The position numbers and the translations under genes are program-made. From NCBI GenBank assembly GCA_942491535.1, contig CALOBV010000007.1, forward strand, positions 310,001-374,000: a stretch of 64,000 nucleotides of DNA, read 5' to 3'. The notes under the pieces were generated by a model. That model did no database searches and was not told the DNA's origin. It saw nothing but the letters and a program-made list of their open reading frames with translations. Position 1 is the stretch's first letter, and each line of letters starts with the position of its first letter. Of this stretch, positions 45,796-55,161 are shown in pieces. This stretch comes from JAUVKT01 sp942491535. GTDB taxonomy: Bacteria > Bacteroidota > Bacteroidia > Bacteroidales > VadinHA17.

Positions 45796-45825
45796 CAAAT
45801 TTATAATAATAACTATAGAAAACAA
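45796..45825 (-). promoter_or_regulatory. Promoter of SusC cassette 1
   Basis: On the minus strand TTG (45823-45825), 19 bp, then TAAATTTG (45796-45803): an exact match to the Bacteroidota -33/-7 promoter. The -7 element ends about 30 bp before the ATG, giving a short leader. Confidence 0.8.
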
Positions 45826-46082
45826 GAATAGGGTTAACTTTTTGATACATTTTACGGGTAAGTGTAACAAAAAACGATTGCTAAATGTAGAATATGTAAA
45901 TTGGCTTAAGCCGTAAGAGGGCCGAGCGTTAAAATCCTAAAGAAGTTAGCAATGAGCTATGCGAATAATTGAAGCGCCTGCTGCGCTAAAGTTTCGGCGG
46001 CCAGAAGATGAGCCAGGATGATTGAAGGAAGGAAAAGGGTTCTGCACCCTGCCCCCTGTGAAGATTATGCCATGAGCGACAT

Positions 46083-46117
46083 AAAAAAAGCGGCGAGAAC
46101 CTTTGCTCTCGCCGCTT
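46083..46117 (-). terminator. Terminator after SusCD cassette 2
   Basis: On the minus strand AAGCGGCGAGA and TCTCGCCGCTT form a perfect 11-bp GC-rich stem followed by TTTTTTT. It lies about 23 bp beyond the stop of the 46140 gene. Confidence 0.95.
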
Positions 46118-46139
46118 AAAAGAATTATTTCGATTATTA

Positions 46140-46958
46140 CTAATATTCAATAACAAATGAATATGTACCAAAAGAACCCTGATCAACTGTAATTAATAAA
46201 TCCAGCTGAATTTCCTGACTACAGGTATTTAATGAGCCAGTGCCTCCATAAGTAATGTTAGTATAAGCTGTATTCCAACCAACAACAGAAGCAAGCGCTG
46301 TTCTTGGCGCAGTAATAGCATAAGAAGCAGGATCAATAACAAGTGGTAATGGTCCTAAGTCTTCAGTACAGCCATCTATTGTAGCAAGTCCGGCAACAAG
46401 TAAGGTGTATCCTGTTGGATCAGCTGGATCAATGGTAACAGTAACCGGTCCATTTACTCCCCAACCACCACTTGATGCATTAGGAGTACCAGCATATTCA
46501 GCTGAAACATAATCACAGGCAATCAAAGGATTAACAGAAGCAGAGGAGCGGTAGTACTTATCTCCTGACTTAGTTAAAACTTCGATATTTACATACTTAC
46601 CACCCTCCATATCAGCAGTTGATATTCCAAGAGCAGCAGCTACGTCAGTAAGTGCAACTTCCAGACCTGTTGCAGGTATAGTAAAAGGATCTAATTGAGC
46701 CCTTTCCATACCGCCATCATATGATACTTCAATTATAGCATCCATAGTCTGTCCTCCGTCACCTGCAGTAACATCAAAAGCTACATATGTATTGTTCAGA
46801 TCGGCTGCAAGGTAAATTGAAGGATTTAAATTCTCAATTACCGGAGTCGCTTCAATCACATTACGTGCTCCTGTAGGGTCATCTAACTCAGTCTCACACC
46901 CTGTAAGAGTAAATCCGAATATGATTAATAATGTTAAGAGTCTATTTATATTTTTCAT
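46140..46958 (-). CDS. Lipoprotein of SusCD cassette 2
   Basis: A 272-residue lipoprotein (IFGFTLTGCETELDD, Cys 21) with beta-sandwich, BACON/DUF1735-like character: paired strands such as TYVAFDVTAGDGGQTMDAIIEVSY, and a Cys-pair-containing C-terminal half. By position it is the SusE/F-type surface partner. It starts 29 bp after SusD. It is unrelated in sequence to the cassette 1 lipoprotein by eye, so the two cassettes probably take up different ligands. Confidence 0.7.
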   Translation of the reverse strand: MKNINRLLTLLIIFGFTLTGCETELDDPTGARNVIEATPVIENLNPSIYLAADLNNTYVAFDVTAGDGGQTMDAIIEVSYDGGMERAQLDPFTIPATGLEVALTDVAAALGISTADMEGGKYVNIEVLTKSGDKYYRSSASVNPLIACDYVSAEYAGTPNASSGGWGVNGPVTVTIDPADPTGYTLLVAGLATIDGCTEDLGPLPLVIDPASYAITAPRTALASVVGWNTAYTNITYGGTGSLNTCSQEIQLDLLITVDQGSFGTYSFVIEY

Positions 46959-46987
46959 AATAATATGTATTTTTTACGTTAAATATA

Positions 46988-48439
46988 TTAATTGGATCCG
47001 CCAGCCCACCTAACTTTCTCAGTATAAACATAAGATCCGTCTCCATAAGCTGCTGCCACATTAGGGTTAGTAGTAACATCGCTGGATCCATAAGTGAACC
47101 TTTGTGGGAATCCGACAGTTGTATTATAGGGATTTTGTAGTTCAATTACATCGTCTCCCATAGCCTGTAACCTGCGAATATCACTATATGCTTCAAGAGC
47201 TTCCTCTTCGAAAAAAGCAATGTATTTTTGATTCATCACCTCTTCCAGTGGATTTGCAATAAACCGGGGTGAAACTTCATCAGTAAAGTAAGTAGCTGCT
47301 TCTGCTGCTGTTAAACCAACATTTGGTTTTTGAAATGCAGCTGTAACAGCATTTTCAAGAGCTGTACTTGCCAGGGCCAGATTTGCTGCTCCTCCGAGTC
47401 TCACATAAGCTTCAGCTTTAATAAACTCCAGCTCATGATAGCTGAAAATATAAGTAGGAGCATCTATTACACTTAAACCCGAAACTCCATAGTAAGACTG
47501 AATATCCTGGGTTTGACCATTTGGAGCCATATAAAGAGTCCCATCACCCTGAGGATTGGGTATAAAATATATAGCATCTCTTGGATCATTTCTATCGGTC
47601 AACTTATCAAGCAAACTTTGACTTGCACCATGCGAATTTCTATCATTCCTCATTCTGTACCATGCAGCTGTGGCTGAACTACCATCAAAAGTAAACAGGC
47701 ACTGTTCAGACATATCTGCGAAAGAATTACCTGCTGCAGCTATAACACCGGCATAATCGGGATCTACAAGAGACACCCTTAATAAATACCTTGCTTTTAA
47801 TGCATAAGCAAATTTCAGCCATGCATCAGTATCTCCACCGTAAAATAAATCCTGAGCACCCATGTCTGATAAATCTTCCTTCTGGAAATTAGCAATTGCA
47901 TCATCAATAAGCGTAAACACATCAGCATACATCACATCCTGAGAACTTAATTGTGGCTGCATGTAGGTACTTGGATCAAGAGCCTCTTCCCATGGAGCAT
48001 CTCCCCAACCATCGGCTAATATTGCAAGGTTATAAGCTGAAAGAAGTTGTGCTCTTCCTAGGTTATGCCAGGCTCCTTCTTCTTTTCCACCTTCAGAACA
48101 TCTCTCAATTACCTTATCTAAAGCCCAGAGTTGATTGTAAATAGTACCCCAGTCGTTATTATAGGTAGTAGCTGAAGTAGGTTCTCCTGAACGAACTTCC
48201 ATATTCAAAAATTGATTATGAGTACCAACTTTATGCTCAATCATAACAGAAGCATAAAACATCATACTTCCACCAACTCCTGTTACTGCTAATTCAGTTA
48301 TATTATCAGCTAAAGTCAAAGAAGATGACACATCAGTTGGATTGTCCGGATTAAAGTTAATCTCATCCATTATTTCGTCTGAACATGATGTAAATAAAAT
48401 TACAATCACTGCCAGAAACATATATAGTATCTTTTTCAT
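46988..48439 (-). CDS. SusD/RagB-like lipoprotein, cassette 2
   Basis: A 483-residue surface lipoprotein (VILFTSCSDEIMDE, Cys 19) of the SusD-like family with helical TPR-like repeats (LSAYNLAILADGWGDAPWEEALDP, FIKAEAYVRLGG, YIAFFEEEALEAYSDIRRLQ). It follows SusC by 21 bp and precedes its lipoprotein by 29 bp. Substrate unknown; together with SusC it forms the outer-membrane uptake complex. Confidence 0.93.
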   Translation of the reverse strand: MKKILYMFLAVIVILFTSCSDEIMDEINFNPDNPTDVSSSLTLADNITELAVTGVGGSMMFYASVMIEHKVGTHNQFLNMEVRSGEPTSATTYNNDWGTIYNQLWALDKVIERCSEGGKEEGAWHNLGRAQLLSAYNLAILADGWGDAPWEEALDPSTYMQPQLSSQDVMYADVFTLIDDAIANFQKEDLSDMGAQDLFYGGDTDAWLKFAYALKARYLLRVSLVDPDYAGVIAAAGNSFADMSEQCLFTFDGSSATAAWYRMRNDRNSHGASQSLLDKLTDRNDPRDAIYFIPNPQGDGTLYMAPNGQTQDIQSYYGVSGLSVIDAPTYIFSYHELEFIKAEAYVRLGGAANLALASTALENAVTAAFQKPNVGLTAAEAATYFTDEVSPRFIANPLEEVMNQKYIAFFEEEALEAYSDIRRLQAMGDDVIELQNPYNTTVGFPQRFTYGSSDVTTNPNVAAAYGDGSYVYTEKVRWAGGSN

Positions 48440-48460
48440 CGTATATTATTTTAGTTGTTA

Positions 48461-51400
48461 TTAAAATGTTATATCTAAACTAAAACCATAACTTGTAGTC
48501 TGCGGCAAAGAGAAACGGTTAAAGCCTCCCATAGCATTCCCACTACCATTTGACGATTCCGGGTCAAGGTTAGGTAGTTTAGTCCAAATTAAAATATTTC
48601 GTGCAAACACTGATGCCCCGATATTAACTTTATTCAAAATTCGAGCTGGTAAAGCATATCTTAACGAGATATCACGAAGCTTAATAAATGAATTATCAAA
48701 GATATATGCTTCATCAATATTACCTAGCACGTTAGTCATAAGAGATTGGTATGCATCTGGATCATTAGGACCACCTCTTACTATATCATTAGGAGTTCCA
48801 TCTGGTTTATATCCATCATAAACAAATGTTTCTTCCCTGTTTTCAGTTTGCGATACAACTCCATAAACATACATCATTAAACCGTTATCTCCTGAATACA
48901 TGCTACCTCCATTTTTCCATTCAAATGAAGAGCTAAGAGAAAGATCTTTATATGTAAATGTACTATATGCTCCTAAAATAAAATCAGGTGTTACTTCTCC
49001 AATAATATCTGGAGCTCCTGTTTGTGGCATACCGTGATAAGGACTTGCCGGATCGTCAACAACCAGAACATTATCATTGTCATCTCTTAAAAATGTTGTA
49101 CCATAGATCACAGGATATGTATTGCCTACACTTGCACGAACCTGTGGAGTTACAAATCCACCTAAGAATATACTTTCAACTCCTTCTGCAAGCTCCTCAA
49201 CCATATTGGTCATTGTCATAAAGTTAAAATTCAAATCCCATTTAAAATCGGCAGTTGCAACAGGAGTAAGGTAAACCATTACTTCATGCACTACTGTACT
49301 AAGACGACCGGCGTTAGTTACCAGACTACTGGCTCCTGTTGATCCCGCAAGTGGAACATTAAAGATTTGATCTTTTACATTTTGCTGTGAATAGGTATAA
49401 TCAATACCAAAGCGGTTATTAAAGAATTTTAAATCTAAACCTGCTTCAATTGACTTGGTATTCTGTGGTTTAAGATTTTCATCATACAGGGTAGATCCAG
49501 GTGCATAAGCACTTGCTCCCATATAAGGGAAATTAACCGAGTTAGTATTATACCAACCATTTGAATATCCGGTTACTGAATTGTAATAAGGTTCATAATA
49601 ACTTCCTGCCTGTCCAACTTCAGCATAAGACACTCTGACTTTTGCAAATGATAACCAGGTAAGATTTCTTACTGCATCCAACTCAGAAGCAACAAAACTT
49701 CCACTTACCGAAGGATAAAAGAATCCACGGTTAGCAGTCGGCATTGTAGAAACAATGTCGTAACGACCGGTAGCACCTAAGAAAACAAGAGATTTGTAAT
49801 CATAGCTTAACTGACCAAAGAAACCAACTGTTCTACTCCATCCTTTACTTTCAGATCTGGAAGGAGTGGCTGTATTATTAACATGCTGCCATTCACCAAA
49901 ATTCAGACCTGTACCACTGGCTGAAACACTTTTACTTTTATTATCATTGTATTCTGTACCTACTAATAATGATAATGTTTGATCGTCAGTAATCCTATAG
50001 TTAAGATTTGCTGTACCTACTGCGTTTATATTTGTAAAACTAGTAGTTCCCTGTCCAACATATGAATTAGAAGGATCAGTTCCTTTATGTCCAAGTCCCC
50101 AAATAGTTTCAGTAGATCTTGTATAAGTATCGACACCTACCTGACCACGAACGGTAAGGTCAAATGATTCTCCAAAAGTTGTCAAATACTCAAGGAATGA
50201 ATTACCAAAGACCCTATCTGTTCTTTCAAAGTTGGTATTATTATCAGGTACCCAGTAAGGATTATCAAAAGTCAAAGACCTATAATAAATTTGCCTGAAA
50301 GGATCGCCTGGATAAGTTGTAGGATAATCTTTTAGATTATATGTTGTAGGTGCTGCCAGAATACCTGCAAGCGAACCATCATTTCCAATAGTTAGTTTAT
50401 CAACTTCAACCTGAGAATAGTTAACACTAAAACCTGTTTTCCAATTCTCTCCAAATTCTCTTGAAGCGTTTGCTTTGGCATTCCACCTTTGCAATCCGGT
50501 ATTTAATGCAATTCCGTCTTGAGTAGTCGAACCAAGACCAAGAGCAAAGTTTCCTTTATCAATAGCCTGACTAACAAGTACATTATTCTGTGTTGTAAAA
50601 CCTGTTAAAAAGTAATCGTCCCAGTTATTATACCGAGAAGGAGTTACATATTGATCTTCTTCAGCATAGCCTGCAAGTCCCAATTGAGGAACCCTGACTT
50701 TACCCGGGTAGCCAAAATTGTTACCACCATAAGTTGGGTCATCTGGAAGATCTTCGATAACTGCACCCCATGACTGAGATGATGTTGGACCATAAACGCC
50801 TCCACTACCTTGAGAATAAGTTGTTTGATAATCAGGAGTTCTTGATACCTGATCAAAAGTATTGACTGTACTAATACTTACAACCGGAGCGCCTTTTTTA
50901 TTTCCGGCTCCACTTTTAGTAGTAATAACAATAACACCATTGGAAGCACGAATACCATAAAGTGCAGATGCTGCCTGACCTTTAAGAACATTTATAGATT
51001 CGATATCAGAAGGGTTCAGGTCTAAAATCCTACCTGTTCCGTCAGAACCACCGGTAGTACTACCACCTCCACCACCACCAGAGATAGGCTGGCCATCAAC
51101 TACATAAAGAGGTTGGTTATTTCCACTAAATGAACGAGCTCCCCTGATAACAATAGAAGATGATGCTCCAGGCATACCACTCGAAGGAGTAATATCCAAA
51201 CCAGCTATCTTACCCTGCAATGCATTTGCAAAGTTTGCGTTTCCTGACCTTGCAAGATCGTCACCTTCTACTTCCTGAACAGCATACCCAAGGCCTTTTT
51301 TAGCTTTGGTTATACCGAGAGCGGTAACTACAACCTCATCGATACCCAGAAGGTCGGGCTCCATAACAACGTTAATTGTTGTTCTGCCGTCTATCTCTTC

Positions 51401-51652
51401 TTCCGCAGTAACCATTCCAATAAACTGGAAAATCAATCTTGTAGCATTTTCAGGTACATTTAAGGAATAAGTACCATCCAGACCAGTACTGGTACCAATG
51501 GTAGTTCCATAAACCGTAACTGCTACACCGGGAATTGGTCCCTCGCCCTCCACAGAAGACATAACCGTACCCTTAATAACCACTGCTTGTGCGAACAGCA
51601 CCGAAAGACCGGTGATCACAAACAATGATAGCATCAATGTTAGTTTTTTCAT
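48461..51652 (-). CDS. SusC/RagA-type TonB-linked outer-membrane transporter, cassette 2
   Basis: A 1,063-residue TonB-dependent transporter with the same layout as cassette 1: signal peptide ending LFAQ, carboxypeptidase-like domain, DEVVVTALG box (about 104-112), plug with VIRGARSFSGNNQPLYVVDGQPI, and barrel ending DITF*. A Gly-rich loop (ISGGGGGGSTTGGSDG, about 192-207) is inserted in the plug region. The first ~90 codons and the leader are nearly identical to cassette 1, while the barrels differ, suggesting duplication or gene conversion. Confidence 0.96.
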   Translation of the reverse strand: MKKLTLMLSLFVITGLSVLFAQAVVIKGTVMSSVEGEGPIPGVAVTVYGTTIGTSTGLDGTYSLNVPENATRLIFQFIGMVTAEEEIDGRTTINVVMEPDLLGIDEVVVTALGITKAKKGLGYAVQEVEGDDLARSGNANFANALQGKIAGLDITPSSGMPGASSSIVIRGARSFSGNNQPLYVVDGQPISGGGGGGSTTGGSDGTGRILDLNPSDIESINVLKGQAASALYGIRASNGVIVITTKSGAGNKKGAPVVSISTVNTFDQVSRTPDYQTTYSQGSGGVYGPTSSQSWGAVIEDLPDDPTYGGNNFGYPGKVRVPQLGLAGYAEEDQYVTPSRYNNWDDYFLTGFTTQNNVLVSQAIDKGNFALGLGSTTQDGIALNTGLQRWNAKANASREFGENWKTGFSVNYSQVEVDKLTIGNDGSLAGILAAPTTYNLKDYPTTYPGDPFRQIYYRSLTFDNPYWVPDNNTNFERTDRVFGNSFLEYLTTFGESFDLTVRGQVGVDTYTRSTETIWGLGHKGTDPSNSYVGQGTTSFTNINAVGTANLNYRITDDQTLSLLVGTEYNDNKSKSVSASGTGLNFGEWQHVNNTATPSRSESKGWSRTVGFFGQLSYDYKSLVFLGATGRYDIVSTMPTANRGFFYPSVSGSFVASELDAVRNLTWLSFAKVRVSYAEVGQAGSYYEPYYNSVTGYSNGWYNTNSVNFPYMGASAYAPGSTLYDENLKPQNTKSIEAGLDLKFFNNRFGIDYTYSQQNVKDQIFNVPLAGSTGASSLVTNAGRLSTVVHEVMVYLTPVATADFKWDLNFNFMTMTNMVEELAEGVESIFLGGFVTPQVRASVGNTYPVIYGTTFLRDDNDNVLVVDDPASPYHGMPQTGAPDIIGEVTPDFILGAYSTFTYKDLSLSSSFEWKNGGSMYSGDNGLMMYVYGVVSQTENREETFVYDGYKPDGTPNDIVRGGPNDPDAYQSLMTNVLGNIDEAYIFDNSFIKLRDISLRYALPARILNKVNIGASVFARNILIWTKLPNLDPESSNGSGNAMGGFNRFSLPQTTSYGFSLDITF

Positions 51653-51683
51653 AATTTAAGTTTTAGGTTTTGTAATACAAGCA

Positions 51684-51691
51684 CAAATTTA
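51684..51691 (-). promoter_or_regulatory. -7 element of SusC cassette 2
   Basis: TAAATTTG on the minus strand about 30 bp upstream of the ATG, at the same relative place as in cassette 1. A good -33 TTG at 19-21 bp is not visible. Confidence 0.5.
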
Positions 51692-51955
51692 AAAAATATC
51701 TGCAAATAAAACTATAATTATCGCTTTTTGTTTACAATGGATGGGAACTTTAGCAACTTAGTCTTAAAAAATATTTTTATACATATTTCGATATAAGTAC
51801 TAATACTTATACCTGAAATAAAATACCTGAATGTTGATATAACAGATAATCTGACTATTTGCTAAAAGATATCCTCATCAAGCATTAAAAAACAAGGTTT
51901 CATTAACTAAAAACATAGAAATTGATAATAAACAGCAAAATAATTTAAGAAAGTA

Positions 51956-51980
51956 GGGTAGCTAAAAATTTTGCTATCCC
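51956..51980 (-). terminator. Probable terminator after the S37 peptidase gene
   Basis: GGGATAGC and GCTACCC (minus strand) pair with one bulged base around an AT loop, starting one base past the stop codon. The following tract is only moderately T-rich. Confidence 0.5.
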
Positions 51981-51981
51981 A

Positions 51982-53274
51982 TTACTTTTTAGCAAGCCAA
52001 TCCTTCAGGGTGAATAATACCAGTTCCCGCTGATCATCGGGCAGATTTCGGATCCTTGTAGTATGACCACCATCCGGCTTAAAAATCTTAATAGAATTAG
52101 ACTCAGCGTTAAGCACTGCTGCAGTTGCCGACCATGTATCCTTCATACCATATATAAAGATAAAGTTATCTGCAGAAGCAACATATTTATCAACCTCCTT
52201 CATAAGTTCATAATTATATACGACCTCCTCACCTTCAGGCGTGGCAAAAGTAAACTCAGGCAGGTCTGAGTCTTTTGCATACTGCAGTAAGTCACCAAAT
52301 TTATCGAAGCGATATCCATAATATCCAATTTCTGTAAGTGCCTGGTAGAAAAATGGTTCATATACTTTTGTGCCTGTATCTGAGAAATAGTCAGGTCCGC
52401 TTATTGCAAAAAACTGATTGAATATATCTACCGGGTCTCCTTCCAGGATAATATCCTTACATGCTACTCTGCCCCACCACTGGTAGAAGGCAAAATCATA
52501 TTCAAGTACCGAAAACTCGAAAGCTTTTTCAGGCCCACCTATCCTATCAAATGTTAATCCTTGCTTTTCTGCAAGCTCCAGCATCATTGGATAATATATA
52601 TCCCTGTTTCTTAAAATATTCATTTGCGCACTATAAACTTTGTTCCTGCAATACTCAGAACCAACTGTATCAAGAAAAATGTATATCCTGGGGTCCTCGG
52701 GTCCGAAATTAAGGGGAGCCACATAGGGTACACGAATATCTGCATCTTCAGGATAATAATAACTATGAAACATAACTGTCTGACCTCCTTTACTTATACC
52801 CGTAGTTATCCACTTACCGGTAAACACATCGCTGAATAATTCTATTATACGATGATGATCTGATGCTGCCTGGTAGGTATTCATAAACTTCCAGTCAACA
52901 TCCTCCGGAACAGATTCACCAAAGAACCTGTGCTCAACAATTATCTGGTTACAATCGAGATACGCGGCAAGCTCAGTAGTATAGTTCCCTCTGGCAGAGT
53001 ATCCTTCAGTTACCATAACAACAGGTTTGTCAGCACCCGCAAATGACAGGTATATTTTTTGCGAAAACCGGGCTCCATCCGGATTATCATGATCTACCGG
53101 CTGCATCAAATGTATTTCATAAGCTTCGCTAAAAACTGCAGTATCCGGAGAGAGGGTATCAATTTGTGCAATATCCAGGGTAGAAAGTCTCTCTTTAAGG
53201 GTAAGCGGTTTATTATTACATGATACTAATATTGCTATAGCTATAATCAATATAAAGTTTCTCATTTTATACAT
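51982..53274 (-). CDS. S37-family (PS-10) tripeptidyl aminopeptidase-like lipoprotein
   Basis: A 430-residue alpha/beta-hydrolase peptidase releasing N-terminal tripeptides. Lipoprotein signal (AIAILVSCNNK, Cys about 19). Core motifs: VEHRFFGESVPED, nucleophile ISKGGQ within GISKGGQTVMFHSYYYPED, and Asp/His regions FIYGMKDTWSA and KPDGGHTTRI. The S37 family was named for Streptomyces tripeptidyl aminopeptidase. It sits next to aminopeptidase P and upstream of the SusCD pairs, fitting extracytoplasmic peptide digestion. Start may be ATG 53274 or ATG 53265 (MRNF). Confidence 0.85.
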   Translation of the reverse strand: MYKMRNFILIIAIAILVSCNNKPLTLKERLSTLDIAQIDTLSPDTAVFSEAYEIHLMQPVDHDNPDGARFSQKIYLSFAGADKPVVMVTEGYSARGNYTTELAAYLDCNQIIVEHRFFGESVPEDVDWKFMNTYQAASDHHRIIELFSDVFTGKWITTGISKGGQTVMFHSYYYPEDADIRVPYVAPLNFGPEDPRIYIFLDTVGSEYCRNKVYSAQMNILRNRDIYYPMMLELAEKQGLTFDRIGGPEKAFEFSVLEYDFAFYQWWGRVACKDIILEGDPVDIFNQFFAISGPDYFSDTGTKVYEPFFYQALTEIGYYGYRFDKFGDLLQYAKDSDLPEFTFATPEGEEVVYNYELMKEVDKYVASADNFIFIYGMKDTWSATAAVLNAESNSIKIFKPDGGHTTRIRNLPDDQRELVLFTLKDWLAKK

Positions 53275-53295
53275 GTTTAAAAATCTTTCTAATAT

Positions 53296-55083
53296 TTATA
53301 TAGGTAAAGTTTTTGCTTTAAGCCAGGATGATATATCGGCCGGCAACATCTGACTGAGTATGTTATAAACCAGTTGATGATAATCATTCAGCCATTCGAT
53401 TTCTTCTTCGTTCATAAGATCCTTTTTAATAAGGGAAGTATCTATATAACAAAGTGTCAGTGTCTCAAATTTCAGAAATTGCCCGTACTCTGTCTTTTCA
53501 TCCTCAACACATAAAATAAGGTTTTCTGTTCTGAATCCATATTCTCCCTCCCTGTATATCGCCGGCTCGTCTGCAGTAAGCATACCCGGTTCCAGCACAG
53601 TTTTAAGATCGCCCGATGCTCCTGTACCTATTGTTTGCGGACCTTCGTGCACATTCAGAAAGTAGCCTACTCCGTGCCCGGTACCATGACCATAGTTCAA
53701 TCCGTTATCCCACAGGGCCTTTCTTGCCAGTATTTCAATCTGGTACCCTCTTGTTCCGTAGGGAAATTTAGCCATAGCCAGACTAATAGTCCCCTTTAGT
53801 GCCAGGGTAAAATCAATGCACTGTTTCTGAGCAGGGCTCCCGAGACATATGGTCCTGGTTACATCTGTTGTTCCGTCGAGATACTGACCACCACTGTCAA
53901 GAAGAAATATACCCTCTTTTTTCAGTTCAACATCTGTTTCAGGTGTAGAACAATAATGTGGCGATGCACCATGCTCATTATATCCTGCAATTGTAGCAAA
54001 GCTGGGTCCTTTGCAGTTAGGCTGCTCCATTCGGAAGCCAAGTAATTTTTCAGATGCCGATATCTCAGTAATTATCTCCTTTCCAAGGTTATTTTCAAGC
54101 CAGTAGAAAAATTTAGTCAGGGCCAGACCGTCTTTTATCATCACCTGCCTGATATATCCTATCTCAACGTCATTCTTTTTAGCTTTTAGCCTGGTTGGGA
54201 TACTTACTTCTTCTATTATATCAACACCTTCCTGGATAGAATTATAAAGTAGTGCCGATGTTGTACCCGGACTTATTATTATTGATTCTCCAGCTTGTAT
54301 TTCCTCAAGAGCTGCTCTAATATCATCATAGGGTTTAATAGCAATATTGTCATGGCCAAGGGTCTTTATTAAATTATCCGGTATTTTCTTAGAGTCGGCA
54401 AATAAGCTGAACCCCTTTTTATCGATAATAGCGAATGAGGTAAATAAGGGACTATAATTCACATCATTCCCACGAATATTTAGTGTCCATGCAATATCAT
54501 CAAGTGAAGTCAGAAGATGATAATCTGCTTTCATTTCATTCATTCTTCTTCTTATCTCACCCAGCTTTTGCGCCCTGCTTATACCAGCGAATTTCAACTC
54601 GTGCTCAAATGCACTGGCTGATGGCATGGGCTCCCTGTTATCAATAATGCCAGAGATCAGATCCAGGCTGGTAAGCAAATCTATTCCCTTTCTCTTAAAT
54701 TTATCCTGGATATATTTAACAGTACCTATTGGTATTAGCTTACCATCAACCGCTACCCTGCTTCCTGAAGGCAGATTGTTCTCAAGCCACTCAACATACT
54801 CGGGTGAATGAGGTATTTTTAACCTCACCAGCTCAAAGCCTGAGTCTTTCAGTTCCTTCTCTGCCTGTATAAAATATCGCGAATCTGTCCATAAACCTGC
54901 AAAATCTTGCGTTACGACAACATTAGCTGCCGATCCTGTAAAGCCTGTCAGCCACTTTATCAATCGCCAGTGCTCCGGAACATACTCACCAAGGTGAGGG
55001 TCGGTAACAGGCACTATATAAGCATCAATGCTATTGTGTTTCATGTCCCTTCTCAGGAGATCCAGTTTATCCTTCTGTGTCAT
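53296..55083 (-). CDS. Xaa-Pro aminopeptidase (aminopeptidase P, M24B)
   Basis: Removes N-terminal residues preceding proline. 595 residues: a creatinase-like N-terminal region (YIVPVTDPHLGEYVPEHW), a second N-terminal domain, and the pita-bread catalytic domain. Metal ligands: the Asp pair in DSGGQYLDGTTDVTRT, the His in GHGTGHGVGYFLNVHEGP, and Glu in PAIYREGEYGFRTENL. No signal peptide, so likely cytoplasmic. It ends 21 bp before the S37 gene, and a TTTAGGC heptamer array precedes its start. Co-transcription with the S37 gene is likely. Confidence 0.95.
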   Translation of the reverse strand: MTQKDKLDLLRRDMKHNSIDAYIVPVTDPHLGEYVPEHWRLIKWLTGFTGSAANVVVTQDFAGLWTDSRYFIQAEKELKDSGFELVRLKIPHSPEYVEWLENNLPSGSRVAVDGKLIPIGTVKYIQDKFKRKGIDLLTSLDLISGIIDNREPMPSASAFEHELKFAGISRAQKLGEIRRRMNEMKADYHLLTSLDDIAWTLNIRGNDVNYSPLFTSFAIIDKKGFSLFADSKKIPDNLIKTLGHDNIAIKPYDDIRAALEEIQAGESIIISPGTTSALLYNSIQEGVDIIEEVSIPTRLKAKKNDVEIGYIRQVMIKDGLALTKFFYWLENNLGKEIITEISASEKLLGFRMEQPNCKGPSFATIAGYNEHGASPHYCSTPETDVELKKEGIFLLDSGGQYLDGTTDVTRTICLGSPAQKQCIDFTLALKGTISLAMAKFPYGTRGYQIEILARKALWDNGLNYGHGTGHGVGYFLNVHEGPQTIGTGASGDLKTVLEPGMLTADEPAIYREGEYGFRTENLILCVEDEKTEYGQFLKFETLTLCYIDTSLIKKDLMNEEEIEWLNDYHQLVYNILSQMLPADISSWLKAKTLPI

Positions 55084-55105
55084 ATATTTCGCTTTATCGT
55101 TAGTC

Positions 55106-55161
55106 TTTAGGCTTTAGGCTTTAGGCTTTAGGCTTTAGGCTTTAGGCTTTAGGCTTTAGGC
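55106..55161 (-). repeat. (TTTAGGC)8 heptamer array starting at a stop codon
   Basis: Eight perfect TTTAGGC heptamers fill 55106-55161, abutting the TAA stop of the YCF48-like gene (55162-55164). On the coding strand the stop is followed directly by GCCTAAA repeats, which carry TAA in all three frames. Confidence 0.95.

Larger units (their letters stand above)
45766..46139. other. Intergenic region between the two SusCD cassettes
   Basis: About 370 bp. It contains the SusC-1 promoter (45796-45825), an inverted copy of the 18-bp element ACGCTCGGCCCTCTTACG (at 45912-45929), a 12-mer shared with 34105-34116 (near 46011), and the terminator of cassette 2 (46083-46117). No gene seen. Confidence 0.75.
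51653..51981. other. Intergenic region upstream of SusC cassette 2
   Basis: About 330 bp, AT-rich, containing the -7 element (51684-51691) and a hairpin after the S37 peptidase gene (51956-51980). Nothing else recognised. Confidence 0.6.

Noticed and set aside
55106..55161. CRISPR array or telomere-like repeat
   Set aside because: The 7-bp units are perfectly contiguous with no spacers, and the segment lies between two chromosomal genes. It is a simple tandem repeat.
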